Source: Candidatus Hydrogenedentota bacterium (GTDB taxonomy: Bacteria > Hydrogenedentota > Hydrogenedentia > Hydrogenedentales > CAILVY01). Taken from it: 64,000 bases of DNA. Below, one piece after another: positions 25,585 to 34,395 of the stretch (positions within the stretch are counted from its first letter, which is position 1; every line of letters starts with the position of its first letter). Where the stretch lies: contig JAKQOG010000074.1 of NCBI GenBank assembly GCA_029565395.1, forward strand, positions 1 to 64,000. The letters are read 5' to 3'. The notes under the pieces were generated by a model, which was not told the origin of the DNA, ran no database searches, and was given only the letters and a program-made list of their open reading frames with translations. A program made the translations under genes and the position numbers.

Positions 25585-25677
25585 GATCGGGAGGGCGAGG
25601 CTCCTGCCGAGCCGTCAGAACAAGATCAACAAGGTATATTTTGTTTACGGCTCGGCAGGAGCCTCGCCCTCCCGATC
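25585..25677. repeat. Perfect 31-bp inverted repeat (REP/palindromic-element-like)
   Basis: Left arm 25585-25615 and right arm 25647-25677 are exact reverse complements over 31 bases, separated by a 31-base spacer. The arms are GC-rich (GATCGGGAGGGCGAGGCTCC at the left start). The element lies between two convergent genes and could fold as a very stable cruciform or bidirectional terminator. I recall similar GAGGCTCCTGCCGAGC elements as dispersed intergenic repeats in other environmental bacteria, which would make this a REP-type element. Confidence 0.85.
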
Positions 25678-25707
25678 TCGCATGTTTATTCTGTTAGAAA
25701 TCCGGAC

Positions 25708-26664
25708 CTAATTGCATTCGGGTTCCAGGGGGCCTGCGAGTTCTTTCAAGAAGAAGAGGCGTCCGGGAAGGGTGGGCATGAAGGTGCTGGGTATCCACGG
25801 GGTGGGCTTGTGGTGCAGTGTCGCCCACAGCGACATTCCCTGCCACATCATCCCTCGGCCGAGCGCGCCGTCCGCGCCGCCGATGATCTTGTCGGATTGC
25901 AGAAACAGGCCTGGGCCTATGGTGTTGGCGCGTGTCGGCACGAGCGTGGTCCGGCTTTTGAAACTTGTGATGGCGTTTTGCTCAATGGTCAGGGGGCAGA
26001 GCTTGGCCCCCAGCCGGAATTTATCGTCGCGCCATTCCTTAATGGATTTGTATTCGGCGGCAAAATGGGGTTCCCAGAACGCGATATGGCAGGCGCGGCC
26101 AATGCCGAACACCGTCACCAACCGGGCGTCTTTTTTCTTCAGCGCCTTGATTTGATGTCCGAATTCCGGCAATTCCTTTTTCGTCGCGAAATGCCGCTGA
26201 GCGGACGGTACGGTGAGTTTGCCCAAGGGGCCGTAAAAGGCCTGTTCCATGGCATTTTGGAAGGCGCCGGGATCCTTCGCGGGCAGCGTATTGCCGTCCG
26301 CATCCGACCACTCGTCCATATTGAATCCGTGCACGTGTTTGCAGTCTATATTCCATTCTTTCAGGAAGTAGACAGCCCAACGGTACATGCCCATGGGTCC
26401 GACGGGCAGGATAAAGGCAATCGGAATCCGGTTTTGTTTTGCGCGCAGAATCTCGACGGCGATTTCATGGCCCATCATGGTGTCAAAGTCCGCCAGGCTC
26501 TCACAGGGCACTGGTTCGAAGTTCTTGTGCCACCATTTTTCCTTCTCGACGATTTTCGCCGGTGGACGCGAACATAACTCGTCCAGCGTTTTTAAATCCC
26601 AGCCTTCCGGGAAAAAGCCTTTCAGCAAAGAACCTTCCAACGTGCTGATCAAATTAATGGCCAT
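25708..26664 (-). CDS. Glucosamine-6-phosphate deaminase-like (NagB/sugar isomerase family) protein
   Basis: The 318-residue protein follows the NagB pattern. It has a phosphate-binding [16 protein letters not shown], the catalytic-face [10 protein letters not shown] (D117, E118), and [15 protein letters not shown] near residue 187. NagB converts glucosamine-6-phosphate to fructose-6-phosphate and ammonia. The usual 'GxGxDGHIAFNEP' is changed: the catalytic Asp is Ala191, the following Gly is Cys192 and the Asn is Trp197, while His193 and Glu198 remain. The isomerase/deaminase chemistry may therefore differ. It is longer than NagB (~266) at both ends. AGGAG lies upstream of the start, and an extended -10 precedes the gene. 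Confidence 0.7.
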   Translation of the reverse strand: MAINLISTLEGSLLKGFFPEGWDLKTLDELCSRPPAKIVEKEKWWHKNFEPVPCESLADFDTMMGHEIAVEILRAKQNRIPIAFILPVGPMGMYRWAVYFLKEWNIDCKHVHGFNMDEWSDADGNTLPAKDPGAFQNAMEQAFYGPLGKLTVPSAQRHFATKKELPEFGHQIKALKKKDARLVTVFGIGRACHIAFWEPHFAAEYKSIKEWRDDKFRLGAKLCPLTIEQNAITSFKSRTTLVPTRANTIGPGLFLQSDKIIGGADGALGRGMMWQGMSLWATLHHKPTPWIPSTFMPTLPGRLFFLKELAGPLEPECN

Positions 26665-26708
26665 GACACATTCTCTCCTTTCCTCGTGGTTACGTCCGTG
26701 CCGGAACC

Positions 26709-26717
26709 GTTATACCA
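26709..26717 (-). promoter_or_regulatory. Extended -10 element before the NagB-like gene
   Basis: Read on the minus strand this is TGGTATAAC (TATAAC, 5 of 6). It ends about 45 bases upstream of the NagB-like start and overlaps the stop of the preceding minus-strand gene. No -35 was recognised. Confidence 0.4.
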
Positions 26718-27384
26718 TGGTACCGGCAGGCGACTCTTCTCCCAACCGTATCGTAAGCTTGCTATCGTTTACGGAAAATTCCGTCACATGCTTCAGGATT
26801 TCCGACACTTGCGGATTGTTTTCATAGCCCTTGGCGAAATTTTCGCCCTTCAACCCTTGCATGAAAAAATCAGGCAGGGATTTTCCCTTGATTTGAAGAT
26901 CATCCAAGAAAATAACCAAGCGGCCCTTCACAATGGACACCGACAAAAGCGCCAATCCGTTGATATATTTTCCTGGCAAAAACTCAGTGCTTATCTCTGC
27001 TTTAATTGTATCGCCTTCGAGAGTGACATATGCGGTTTTTCCAATGTTCTCCAGTCCTTCCATGGATTGGAGGATCACGTTGACCTCCGTTGTATCCAAT
27101 GTAATGGAGGCATTGCTCTTCGCCGCGGCCGCCTCTTTAAAAGCCGCCCAGCGATCCAGAATTGCCTGTTTCTCGCTGTCACTCACCGTGAGACTCGGCA
27201 AGGAAACAGGCTTGTCATCCAGGAAGTAGTCCGTGGTCTTTTTATAGAAAAAATATCCGCCCATAAGCCCCATAATCAGCATGCAGACCATGCCGATACC
27301 AAGAATCAGACAGCCATACAAACAGGCATGGCTTTTCTCCACCGGTCTCTCGCCGGGAAGCGGTATGCGGTATTCCTGGGACAT
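26710..27384 (-). CDS. Membrane-anchored protein of unknown function
   Basis: The 224-residue product has a short cytoplasmic N-terminus and one hydrophobic segment (~22-47, LYGCLILGIGMVCMLIMGLM). A mostly soluble domain follows, with alternating beta-strand and helix patterns (~70-224). No family was recognised. The soluble part has strand-like stretches around ASITLDTTEVNVIL and VSIVKGRLVIFLDDLQIKG, which suggest a small beta-rich binding domain. It is transcribed toward the NagB-like gene with a 45-base gap and divergently from the aldolase gene. Confidence 0.6.
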   Translation of the reverse strand: MSQEYRIPLPGERPVEKSHACLYGCLILGIGMVCMLIMGLMGGYFFYKKTTDYFLDDKPVSLPSLTVSDSEKQAILDRWAAFKEAAAAKSNASITLDTTEVNVILQSMEGLENIGKTAYVTLEGDTIKAEISTEFLPGKYINGLALLSVSIVKGRLVIFLDDLQIKGKSLPDFFMQGLKGENFAKGYENNPQVSEILKHVTEFSVNDSKLTIRLGEESPAGTMV

Positions 27385-27477
27385 TCTCTCGGTTCCTCGA
27401 ATAACACCAACAAAGAACAGTGTTTCACAGCGTCCCGCCTTGCGTCAAACCGTAATTTTTAAAATTAACCGGCACTA

Positions 27478-27486
27478 TGCTATACT
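27478..27486 (+). promoter_or_regulatory. Extended -10 promoter element of the aldolase gene
   Basis: TGCTATACT is a TGn-extended -10 (TATACT) 59 bases upstream of the aldolase ATG. No convincing -35 was found at the 17-base position. Confidence 0.5.
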
Positions 27487-27545
27487 TACCTCTCATTGTG
27501 AGCGCATTCGCGTTTTTCTGGAATTACCCAAAGGAGTTTCACAAT

Positions 27546-28586
27546 ATGCCACTTGTACCCATGCGACAGATTCTGGATGAGGCCGCAAAAGGCGGCTATG
27601 GCGTTGGCGCGTTTAATGTTAACAACATGGAACAGCTTCAGGCCATCATTCAAGCCGCGAACGACACCAACAGCCCGGTGATTGTGCAAGCCAGCCGCGG
27701 CGCATTGAAATACAGCAAAATGATCTACCTGAAGAAACTGATGGAAGCCGCCGTCGAGGAATATCCTCATATTCCGCTCGCCATGCACCTGGATCATGGC
27801 AACGGCGTGGACACCTGCAAAATGGCGATCGATCTCGGATTCACCTCGGTAATGATGGACGGCTCCCTGAAGTCCGACGGGAAATCCCCCGCCACCTTCG
27901 AGGAAAATGTCGAGGTTACCCGGAAGGTTGTCGAGCTGGCACACCCGCTCGGTGTGACGGTGGAAGGTGAATTGGGTTGCCTCGGCGGCATCGAAGACGG
28001 CCACGGCGCCGGACTTGAAGGCGACGCTGTCAATGAGCACCTCACGGATCCGGGCCAGGCCGAAGAATTCGTCAAATTGACTGGCGTGGACGCATTGGCC
28101 GTCGCTATCGGCACCAGCCATGGCGCCTATAAATCCGGGCGCAAAGACCCCAAGACCGGTGAAATCCTGCCGCCCGCTCTGGCCATGGACCGCATCCACG
28201 AAATCCATAAGCGCATGCCCAATTGCCATATGGTCATGCACGGCTCCAGTTCCGTACCCAAAGAACTGGTCGACATTATTAATCAGTACGGCGGGAAAAT
28301 GCCCGGCACCTTCGGCATCGCCGTTGAACAGATCCAAGACGGCATCAAGCACGGCGTCCGTAAAATCAACGTGGACACCGACAGCCGCCTTGCCATCACC
28401 GGCGCGATCCGGAAAGTATTCTTTGAGACGCCGGAGAAATTCGATATGCGCGACTACCTGAAGCCCGCGCGCGAAGCCGCCTACGCCGTCTATGTGGCCC
28501 GGTGCAAGGCCTTCGGACAAGCCGGTCACGCTGGCGATTACACGCCCATCACCCTCGACGACATGAAGAAGGTGTACGGCTACTAA
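27546..28586 (+). CDS. fba: Class II fructose-bisphosphate aldolase
   Basis: This zinc-dependent enzyme reversibly splits fructose-1,6-bisphosphate into dihydroxyacetone phosphate and glyceraldehyde-3-phosphate. The 346-residue protein shows VGAFNVNNMEQLQAI, the zinc/active-site strand LAMHLDHGNGVDTCK, TSVMMDGSLKS, VEGELGCLGGIEDG, AVAIGTSHGAYK, MHGSSSVPKEL and the late KINVDTDSRLA. ATG 27546 is chosen with AAAGGAG upstream and because the conserved N-terminus begins there. A strong terminator follows, so it is probably monocistronic. Confidence 0.96.
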   Translation: MPLVPMRQILDEAAKGGYGVGAFNVNNMEQLQAIIQAANDTNSPVIVQASRGALKYSKMIYLKKLMEAAVEEYPHIPLAMHLDHGNGVDTCKMAIDLGFTSVMMDGSLKSDGKSPATFEENVEVTRKVVELAHPLGVTVEGELGCLGGIEDGHGAGLEGDAVNEHLTDPGQAEEFVKLTGVDALAVAIGTSHGAYKSGRKDPKTGEILPPALAMDRIHEIHKRMPNCHMVMHGSSSVPKELVDIINQYGGKMPGTFGIAVEQIQDGIKHGVRKINVDTDSRLAITGAIRKVFFETPEKFDMRDYLKPAREAAYAVYVARCKAFGQAGHAGDYTPITLDDMKKVYGY

Positions 28587-28606
28587 GCCATTCCATCGCA
28601 CTTTTT

Positions 28607-28647
28607 CCGAGGCAAACAGTTTTACGATTGTTTGCCTCGGTTTTTTT
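28607..28647 (+). terminator. Rho-independent terminator after fba
   Basis: A perfect 12-bp stem is formed by CCGAGGCAAACA (28607-28618) and TGTTTGCCTCGG (28629-28640), with a 10-base loop followed directly by seven Ts. It lies 20 bases after the aldolase stop. Confidence 0.93.
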
Positions 28648-28792
28648 AAACTGATGAGGAGCATGAAACAAAAATACACCAGAAAAATGAAACCATTGCT
28701 CCAAGTTTGGGATAATAGCCATCAGGAAAAACGACCGGAAATATTTTACGTGTGTTGAATAAAGAATAAACCAACTGGCAAGGGGAAAATCC

Positions 28793-29473
28793 ATGATTCG
28801 GAAGAGCATCATCGCGGTTCTTGCTATCTTGTGCATTTTTGGCGTGTTGACCGGCTGTAAACACAAAAAAAGCGAACCTTGTACGACTCGGGCATCCATT
28901 GATGGCAAGGGCGATGTGAACAAGGTTCAACCGGAGCGCATGTTAATCTGGACTGCCTATATCACTGTTGAAGTCCACAATGTGCAGGAGTCGATGGACA
29001 ATGCCTCCGCCGCCATCACTCAATCCGGAGGATATGTTGAAGAGAATTCCAGCAGCAGCGATGGTTCCGTCCATCTCCGTATACGTATTCCTTCTAAAAA
29101 CTTCAATGAAGCCGTTGGTTTCCTGGAAAAACTGGGCAAGGTCAAATCAAAGACCATTACCGGTCAGGACGTTACCGAAGAATATATTGATGTGGAAGCC
29201 CGACTCAAAAATAAGATCGCGCTTCGGGACAGTTTGAAACAATTGCTGGAAAAGGCTGTAGATGTTAAGGATATCCTCGCCATCGAAACGGAACTGAATC
29301 GCGTCCAGGCCGATGTGGATTCCATGGAAGGACGAATCAAATCCCTCAAAGAGAAAGTGGATTTCGCCACCATTACGTTGAGTCTCGAACGCGGCAAAAT
29401 CCTCGGTCCCTTCGGCTATCTCTTCAAAGGCCTGTGGTGGGGTATTGAGAAACTCTTTGTAATTCGAAAGTAG
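28793..29473 (+). CDS. DUF4349-type lipoprotein
   Basis: The 226-residue protein begins with a lipoprotein signal ending in VLTGC (Cys about residue 19) and has GGGG upstream of the start. The body matches the DUF4349 pattern. It has a strand carrying AYITVEVHNVQESM, then GGYVEENSSSS, VHLRIRIPSKNFNEAVGFL, VTEEYIDVEARL, a coiled-coil helical hairpin (~135-190), and DFATITLSLE near the end. A final hydrophobic segment (FGYLFKGLWWGIEKLF) may contact a membrane. The molecular role of this family is unknown. It converges with the STAND gene, with a 2-base gap. Confidence 0.8.
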   Translation: MIRKSIIAVLAILCIFGVLTGCKHKKSEPCTTRASIDGKGDVNKVQPERMLIWTAYITVEVHNVQESMDNASAAITQSGGYVEENSSSSDGSVHLRIRIPSKNFNEAVGFLEKLGKVKSKTITGQDVTEEYIDVEARLKNKIALRDSLKQLLEKAVDVKDILAIETELNRVQADVDSMEGRIKSLKEKVDFATITLSLERGKILGPFGYLFKGLWWGIEKLFVIRK

Positions 29474-29475
29474 CA

Positions 29476-32400
29476 TTATGATTTGAGCTTCTTTTTGCCG
29501 CAGGATTGGGCAATTTCTGCTTCAAGAAGTTCAAGATTTTCCCGTGCAGCACAGGTTTTGGGATGATCCGGTCCCAGACTGACCTCGAAAATGGCCAAGG
29601 CGCGTTTCATGAGGGGTTCGGCTTCGGTTAGCCGGTTGGTGGCCTTGAGAAACTGAGCTAGGTTGTTGAGGCGAGTGGCGACTTTGGGATGGTCCAATCC
29701 GAAGGATTTTTCGTCGATTTCCAAAGCACGTCGCATGAGGGGTTCTGCTTGGGCCAGCCGGTTGGTATCATGGAAAAACTGGGCCAGGTTGTTGAGGCAA
29801 ATGGCGACATTGGGATGGTCCGGGCCGAAACTTTTTTCTTCGATATCCAAGGCGCGTTGCATGAGAGGTTCAGCCTCGGCCAGCCGGTTGGTATCATGGA
29901 GCAACTGGGCCAAGTTGTTGAGGCAAATGGCAACATTGGGATGATCCGGGCCGAAGGATTTTTCATCGATTTCCAGGGCGCGTTTCATGAGGGGTTCGGC
30001 CTCGCCCAGACGGTTGGTGGTCTTGAGTAACTGAGCCAAGTTGTTGAGGTCTCTGGCAACATTGGGATGGTCCGGGCCGAAGGATTTTTCATCGATTTCC
30101 AAAACGCGGCGCATGAGAGGTTCAGCCTGGGTCAGACGGTTGGTGACCCTTAGCAACAGCGCCAAGTTGTTGAGTCGAAGGGCGATTTTTGGATGGTCAG
30201 GACCGAAGGATTTTTCGTCGATTTCCAAAGCACGTTGCATGAGGGATTTGGCCTCGGCCAACCGGTTGGTTTCCTTAAGTAAATAGGCCAGGTTATTGAG
30301 GCGAATGGCGACCTCGGGATGGTCCGGGCCAAAAGATTTTTCGTCGATTTCCAAGGCACGCCGCATAAGGGGTTCAGCCTCGGCTAATCGGTTTGTGTCG
30401 CTGAGCAATTGTGCTAGGTTGTTGAGGCAGATGGCGACTATATGATGCTCATACCCTAAAGAATTTTCGTTGATTCTAAGCGCACGTCGCATCAAGGGCT
30501 CTGCTTCCAGAAACAATGCTTTAGTTTTCAGATACCATCCAAATTGATTCATTATTCGCGCAGTAGGTTCAGGTATCCTAATAATATCTGCTTGGTCGGT
30601 AATCGTCATTGCATGGGGATGAAGCTGATTCATCACCGGCCATGATCTGACATCCTCGGTATCATAAGGGGTTACGGCATCGACAAGTACGAGGGCGATT
30701 TTTATCCAATCGTGGTGGGAATCGATTGGGAGGCAGGATCGAACGACTTCTTGAACTAGGCGGTGGATGGAGAAGGCGTTGTTTTCTTCGGAGGTAATGA
30801 GGGAATAGGCGAAGAGGTCGGCTAGGGCTTCGGACACATTGAATGTGGTTTGATGGGGCGGTTTCTTTTTCTTTTTTCCTGTTCCCTGCAATAGGACCAA
30901 GGATTGTTGTAGACGTTCTTGTTGTCCTTCAAAGAGGAATTCAGGGATGGGATCTGGGGCGAGGAAGGCACAGATATTCAGTAGGGCGCGGGAAGATAGG
31001 GTGAGTTGGTCGAAGCTGGCTTGCCAGGCGAAGGCAAGGGAAAAGGGATATTCGGTTTGGTGCTTATCGTGCCATTCAAGAATGGATTCGCGTTCGGTTT
31101 CCCAGAGGTGGAGATAGCGGTCGAAGCTCCAGTGTCGGCTAGCGATATAAGCTGCGGCCAATTCGAGGGCGAGGGGCAATCCATCAAGCTTTTGGGCGAG
31201 TTCTTCGGCGCGTTTGGGGTCGTCGGGGGATTTGGCGCGGTCGAGATCGGTGCTTTCGAGGAGGTAGGCGGCGGCGTCTTCAATGGTGAGGGTATCGAGT
31301 CCATGGCGCTTCACGGAAAGCGGCCATTGTGCGCGGCGGGTGGTAATGAGGACACAACCGATATTCAACCGTGGCAATATCGATTGCACAGCGGCTATAG
31401 CGTCCTTGGAGTCTACGTTATCGAGGATGAGGAGCCAGCCGGGATTCGTTTCGAGCCAGTGCAGGACGGCGTCGGTTTTGACGGGTTCTTCGCGTGCCTC
31501 ATGTTCCAGAAGATTTAAGAGGTCAGCCAGTGCGGCGAGATTGGTATTTAAAGCAACTGAGGAATCGGCGCGGACAAACAGCAGGGCGGTGTATTCGCGG
31601 GCGTAGCGATAGGCGTATTCGATGGCGAGGCGGGTCTTTCCGATGCCACCGAGTCCATGGATGGCCTGTTTCTGAACCACGATGGTGGTTTTCTTTTGAG
31701 AGAGAGATGTGTGGAGTGAGACTAGGGCGTCTTCACGGCCTTTGAATAGATCGCCAAGGCGGTCAAGCGGGAGATTATGAGGTGGCAGTGTACCTTCATA
31801 TGATGCAGCTTTTTCACGAACAAAGTGATGGAGTGTGACATTTAATAAGTCAATTTCTTCTGCCGAATTTCCTTTCAACGTATATAAGTCTATAAGTGTA
31901 TCCACGAAAACCATTGCTTCTTTGGGCACCTTGCCACTACGATGCGAGATATAATCTAGAACCTTACGGGCAAGTGAATCTTTGATCGTGTAATGAACGG
32001 GGGGGAAATGTTGTTCTAGAAGATCCAGAAACTGGATACTAAGTCTTCTAGCTTCTGTTCTTGCGGGGACATCGAGCAGAGCTTTTGTGGCATCACGAGC
32101 GAGATCTATAGCGGCGATAACCTCCTCGGTCGTCTTCGATGTTTCGACAATGAACTGGAATCGTTTGGCAAGGTTTTGAGCACGATTCCGTGCATCTTCG
32201 ATATGCGGGGAAAGATTTTTTTCTTCCGCAAACTCAAAGGCTTGCATTGTTGTGGGCACAGGGATACTTTCCATTAACCGAACCCGCGCGAGAAACCAGG
32301 AATCGAGATCCGGCACGGCCCGTACAAATCGTTCCGCGAAGGCTGTTGGCATCCACCAGATTTGCCGGAGTCCAGGGCGATTAAGGCTTTCCCGGTAAAA

Positions 32401-32754
32401 ATTAAACACCTTCAGCGATTGTTCGAGGGATGCATCGCTGGGAAAGGCGGTTGCAAAACCAGTAATAGATACTACACCCTCTTCCGCCCCAGATAATTGA
32501 TCGAGCTGACAGAGAAGTTCCTGGGACAGTTGCATGGGGGTAAGCCCTGTGGGCAGGGTGATCTCCGAATAAATGGTAATGCCGTGTTCATGCAAGGCTT
32601 TGGCTAGTTGGTCCATGACACGCTGACGGGCAGGTTCGGAAACAAACTCAGCGCGCGCAAAGCCGTGCGAGGCGCGGCGGCACCAAGACGCCAGACGATC
32701 CACGGTCTCCCCAATGGTTCCTTTACCGCGCGGAACGGCCCGTTTTTTTGGCAT
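29476..32754 (-). CDS. STAND NTPase (NB-ARC type) with N-terminal P-loop-fold-like region and eight C-terminal TPRs
   Basis: The 1092-residue protein has three parts. Residues ~30-180 resemble the segment found at the front of many bacterial TPR/STAND proteins, with VVSITGFATAFP and a strand like RQIWWMPTAFAERFVRAVPDL; no Walker A is seen there. Residues ~335-620 are an NB-ARC-type NTPase: Walker A GLGGIGKT (367-374), Walker B LLILDNVD (441-448), TTRR (471-474) and the GLPLAL motif (525-530). Residues ~736-1071 are eight 42-residue kinesin-light-chain-like TPRs, nearly identical to one another. Such proteins are ligand-triggered oligomeric switches. No obvious effector enzyme domain is seen. 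It overlaps the upstream ATPase gene by 32 bases. Confidence 0.88.
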   Translation of the reverse strand: MPKKRAVPRGKGTIGETVDRLASWCRRASHGFARAEFVSEPARQRVMDQLAKALHEHGITIYSEITLPTGLTPMQLSQELLCQLDQLSGAEEGVVSITGFATAFPSDASLEQSLKVFNFYRESLNRPGLRQIWWMPTAFAERFVRAVPDLDSWFLARVRLMESIPVPTTMQAFEFAEEKNLSPHIEDARNRAQNLAKRFQFIVETSKTTEEVIAAIDLARDATKALLDVPARTEARRLSIQFLDLLEQHFPPVHYTIKDSLARKVLDYISHRSGKVPKEAMVFVDTLIDLYTLKGNSAEEIDLLNVTLHHFVREKAASYEGTLPPHNLPLDRLGDLFKGREDALVSLHTSLSQKKTTIVVQKQAIHGLGGIGKTRLAIEYAYRYAREYTALLFVRADSSVALNTNLAALADLLNLLEHEAREEPVKTDAVLHWLETNPGWLLILDNVDSKDAIAAVQSILPRLNIGCVLITTRRAQWPLSVKRHGLDTLTIEDAAAYLLESTDLDRAKSPDDPKRAEELAQKLDGLPLALELAAAYIASRHWSFDRYLHLWETERESILEWHDKHQTEYPFSLAFAWQASFDQLTLSSRALLNICAFLAPDPIPEFLFEGQQERLQQSLVLLQGTGKKKKKPPHQTTFNVSEALADLFAYSLITSEENNAFSIHRLVQEVVRSCLPIDSHHDWIKIALVLVDAVTPYDTEDVRSWPVMNQLHPHAMTITDQADIIRIPEPTARIMNQFGWYLKTKALFLEAEPLMRRALRINENSLGYEHHIVAICLNNLAQLLSDTNRLAEAEPLMRRALEIDEKSFGPDHPEVAIRLNNLAYLLKETNRLAEAKSLMQRALEIDEKSFGPDHPKIALRLNNLALLLRVTNRLTQAEPLMRRVLEIDEKSFGPDHPNVARDLNNLAQLLKTTNRLGEAEPLMKRALEIDEKSFGPDHPNVAICLNNLAQLLHDTNRLAEAEPLMQRALDIEEKSFGPDHPNVAICLNNLAQFFHDTNRLAQAEPLMRRALEIDEKSFGLDHPKVATRLNNLAQFLKATNRLTEAEPLMKRALAIFEVSLGPDHPKTCAARENLELLEAEIAQSCGKKKLKS
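29542..30549 (-). repeat. 126-bp coding tandem repeats (TPR array)
   Basis: Eight in-frame 126-bp units encode the 42-residue TPRs. The LNNLAxxL start recurs exactly every 42 residues (777, 819, 861, 903, 945, 987, 1029). Similarity is visible at DNA level as well as protein level, which suggests recent duplication or gene conversion. Confidence 0.9.
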
Positions 32755-34156
32755 TTCTTTTTGCCTTTGATTTTTTCGGCGCGATTAGGCCTTGATCTTC
32801 TAAAATTCTAACCACCATGGGATGAACGCCAAACCAGCGGTCACCATTGAACTCTTGAATAGCGTTCGCCCGTAATAACGAAAGCAACACAGCATCGGGA
32901 ACTTTGACTTCAGGGTCCTGACAATACGCTTTCACCAACCGCTTCGCTTTGTCCGCATAAGTAACGCTTTTCTCATCAAAAGGACTTTGCCCAATCTTTC
33001 GTTCATATTGGACCCGTAATTCCGTTATGGCCCGATCACTGTCATCGGCTGTGATAATCTTGGAGCCTGTCTTCCTCAGCAAAGCTGAATCGGCGGCGAA
33101 GGTAACCAGAAAAAAAAGATCGCGCAAATTGCCGCCCGAAGCCTGAATAATTCGTTCCTGTTGCCCCTTAGCAAAGAGGGAGGGATTAACTCTCGCATTG
33201 AGGATTTCCTGGATGGCTTTCCGTCCTTGTACGTGTGGTGTGTGTTTAGAGGTAAATACAGGGGTATCGGGGATAATTTCGTGAGGGAAGGGCAAACCTA
33301 CCGCCGCTGTAGAGTATGTCAGGGCTACCGGTACGGTAAACATCATATGGAGCCGCAAGGCTTTTAAGGTACTGCCATAGGTTAAAAAGAGTTCTCTCAC
33401 TTTATCCGGCGGGATCTCCGGCTTTTCAAAATTGTCGAAAATCACCACCCACTCTCTATTTGCGCCTTCACGCAATTTGTCATTGCATTCATCGAGTAAT
33501 CTGTTTGTTATATCAAGAAGTTGTGAAATCCGCGTCAGGCGGTATTCGATTCGTTTTTCAGTGCGGTCCTGGCCGAATTTGATTTCCCCGCGCAATTTCA
33601 AAAAAAGTCCGGTAATCTTTTCCCATAGCGCCCCTCCGGAAAGACTCGCGCCAGCACTCGCTGATCCACTCATGCCAGAAGAAGTAGTTACGGACACTTC
33701 TTCTTTTGCGAAGAAGTCCTGAATTTCTTTAAGGCGATGCTCCGACGGTTTCCAACCCTTTATTATCTTCTCCGATTCCTCGGCAATTTCAATCATAGTA
33801 ATCAGCAAGACATCAAGAGGATTGAATTGCACGGGGTTTAGCTCCGAGGTGGCGCTAATGCGTATGGGATGGAATCTTTTCCGAATTTCATCGTCGAATA
33901 TGAGGCGTGTGAGTTCCGTGGATTTCCCCACTCCGGGATGCCCCGTGATAAGCACTTTATAGGGGATTTTTTGGAATCCCCGTATCAACCCTAACTTAAG
34001 TCTTTCCACCTTATCCCCACCGCGCACTTCATTAAGCTCCGATTTATAGAAAATCGCCAATTCTTGCTTGGTTAACAAGGGTTCGGGAGAAATGGTGTTC
34101 CAAATGTCCTCCAATTGTTGCGCGGGCCCCTTTGGCATAGGGTGTTTAGCTGTCAT
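32723..34156 (-). CDS. AAA/KAP-like P-loop ATPase, partner of the STAND protein
   Basis: The 477-residue protein has Walker A GHPGVGKST (72-80), a Ser/Gly/Ala-rich linker at ~158-176, and Walker B VVIFDNFEK (237-245). A lid-like helical region follows, containing the sensor-type GGNLRDLFFLV (~355), and then a winged-helix-like C-terminus (~410-460, DAVLLSLLRANAIQEFNG) with a basic tail. The layout resembles ORC/Cdc6- or KAP-type AAA ATPases. It is the first gene of a two-gene operon: its end overlaps the STAND gene start by 32 bases, and a strong promoter lies ~90 bases upstream. AGGGA precedes the ATG. I infer a joint signalling or defence function. Confidence 0.82.
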   Translation of the reverse strand: MTAKHPMPKGPAQQLEDIWNTISPEPLLTKQELAIFYKSELNEVRGGDKVERLKLGLIRGFQKIPYKVLITGHPGVGKSTELTRLIFDDEIRKRFHPIRISATSELNPVQFNPLDVLLITMIEIAEESEKIIKGWKPSEHRLKEIQDFFAKEEVSVTTSSGMSGSASAGASLSGGALWEKITGLFLKLRGEIKFGQDRTEKRIEYRLTRISQLLDITNRLLDECNDKLREGANREWVVIFDNFEKPEIPPDKVRELFLTYGSTLKALRLHMMFTVPVALTYSTAAVGLPFPHEIIPDTPVFTSKHTPHVQGRKAIQEILNARVNPSLFAKGQQERIIQASGGNLRDLFFLVTFAADSALLRKTGSKIITADDSDRAITELRVQYERKIGQSPFDEKSVTYADKAKRLVKAYCQDPEVKVPDAVLLSLLRANAIQEFNGDRWFGVHPMVVRILEDQGLIAPKKSKAKRNAKKTGRSAR

Positions 34157-34248
34157 TTGTCAATCCCTTCATTATATTCTGCGCACATTGGACCATTGTC
34201 TTCACTCTAATGCTGCAATTATTTATACAAATCACTTCAATAGGGTGA

Positions 34249-34277
34249 ATTATACCATTATTGATTAAAGCTGTCAC
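34249..34277 (-). promoter_or_regulatory. Promoter of the ATPase-STAND operon
   Basis: On the minus strand GTGACA (34277-34272, 5 of 6 to TTGACA) is followed after exactly 17 bases by a perfect TATAAT (34254-34249) with a TGG extension. This is the best -35/-10 pair I found in the window. It predicts a leader of ~85 bases before the ATPase ATG. Confidence 0.65.
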
Positions 34278-34395
34278 AAACCCTCTGTTAGGGGTATTTT
34301 CTGTTTATTAGAGCGCTATCAACTGAGCACAAAAGAGACTTTAGTGGATACTCTCAAAGCCGAGCCCTTTCGTTCCTTCTGACACATCATTTACT

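Noticed and set aside
25560..25711. Short frame across the inverted repeat giving an 'SAGASPSR'-type peptide
   Set aside because: The peptide is simply the translation of the palindromic arms, a known type of spurious call in repeat elements.
28663..28758. A 31-codon frame starting MKQKYTRKMK between the fba terminator and the DUF4349 gene
   Set aside because: The only AGGAG is two bases from the ATG, too close for initiation, and the peptide shows no domain-like pattern.
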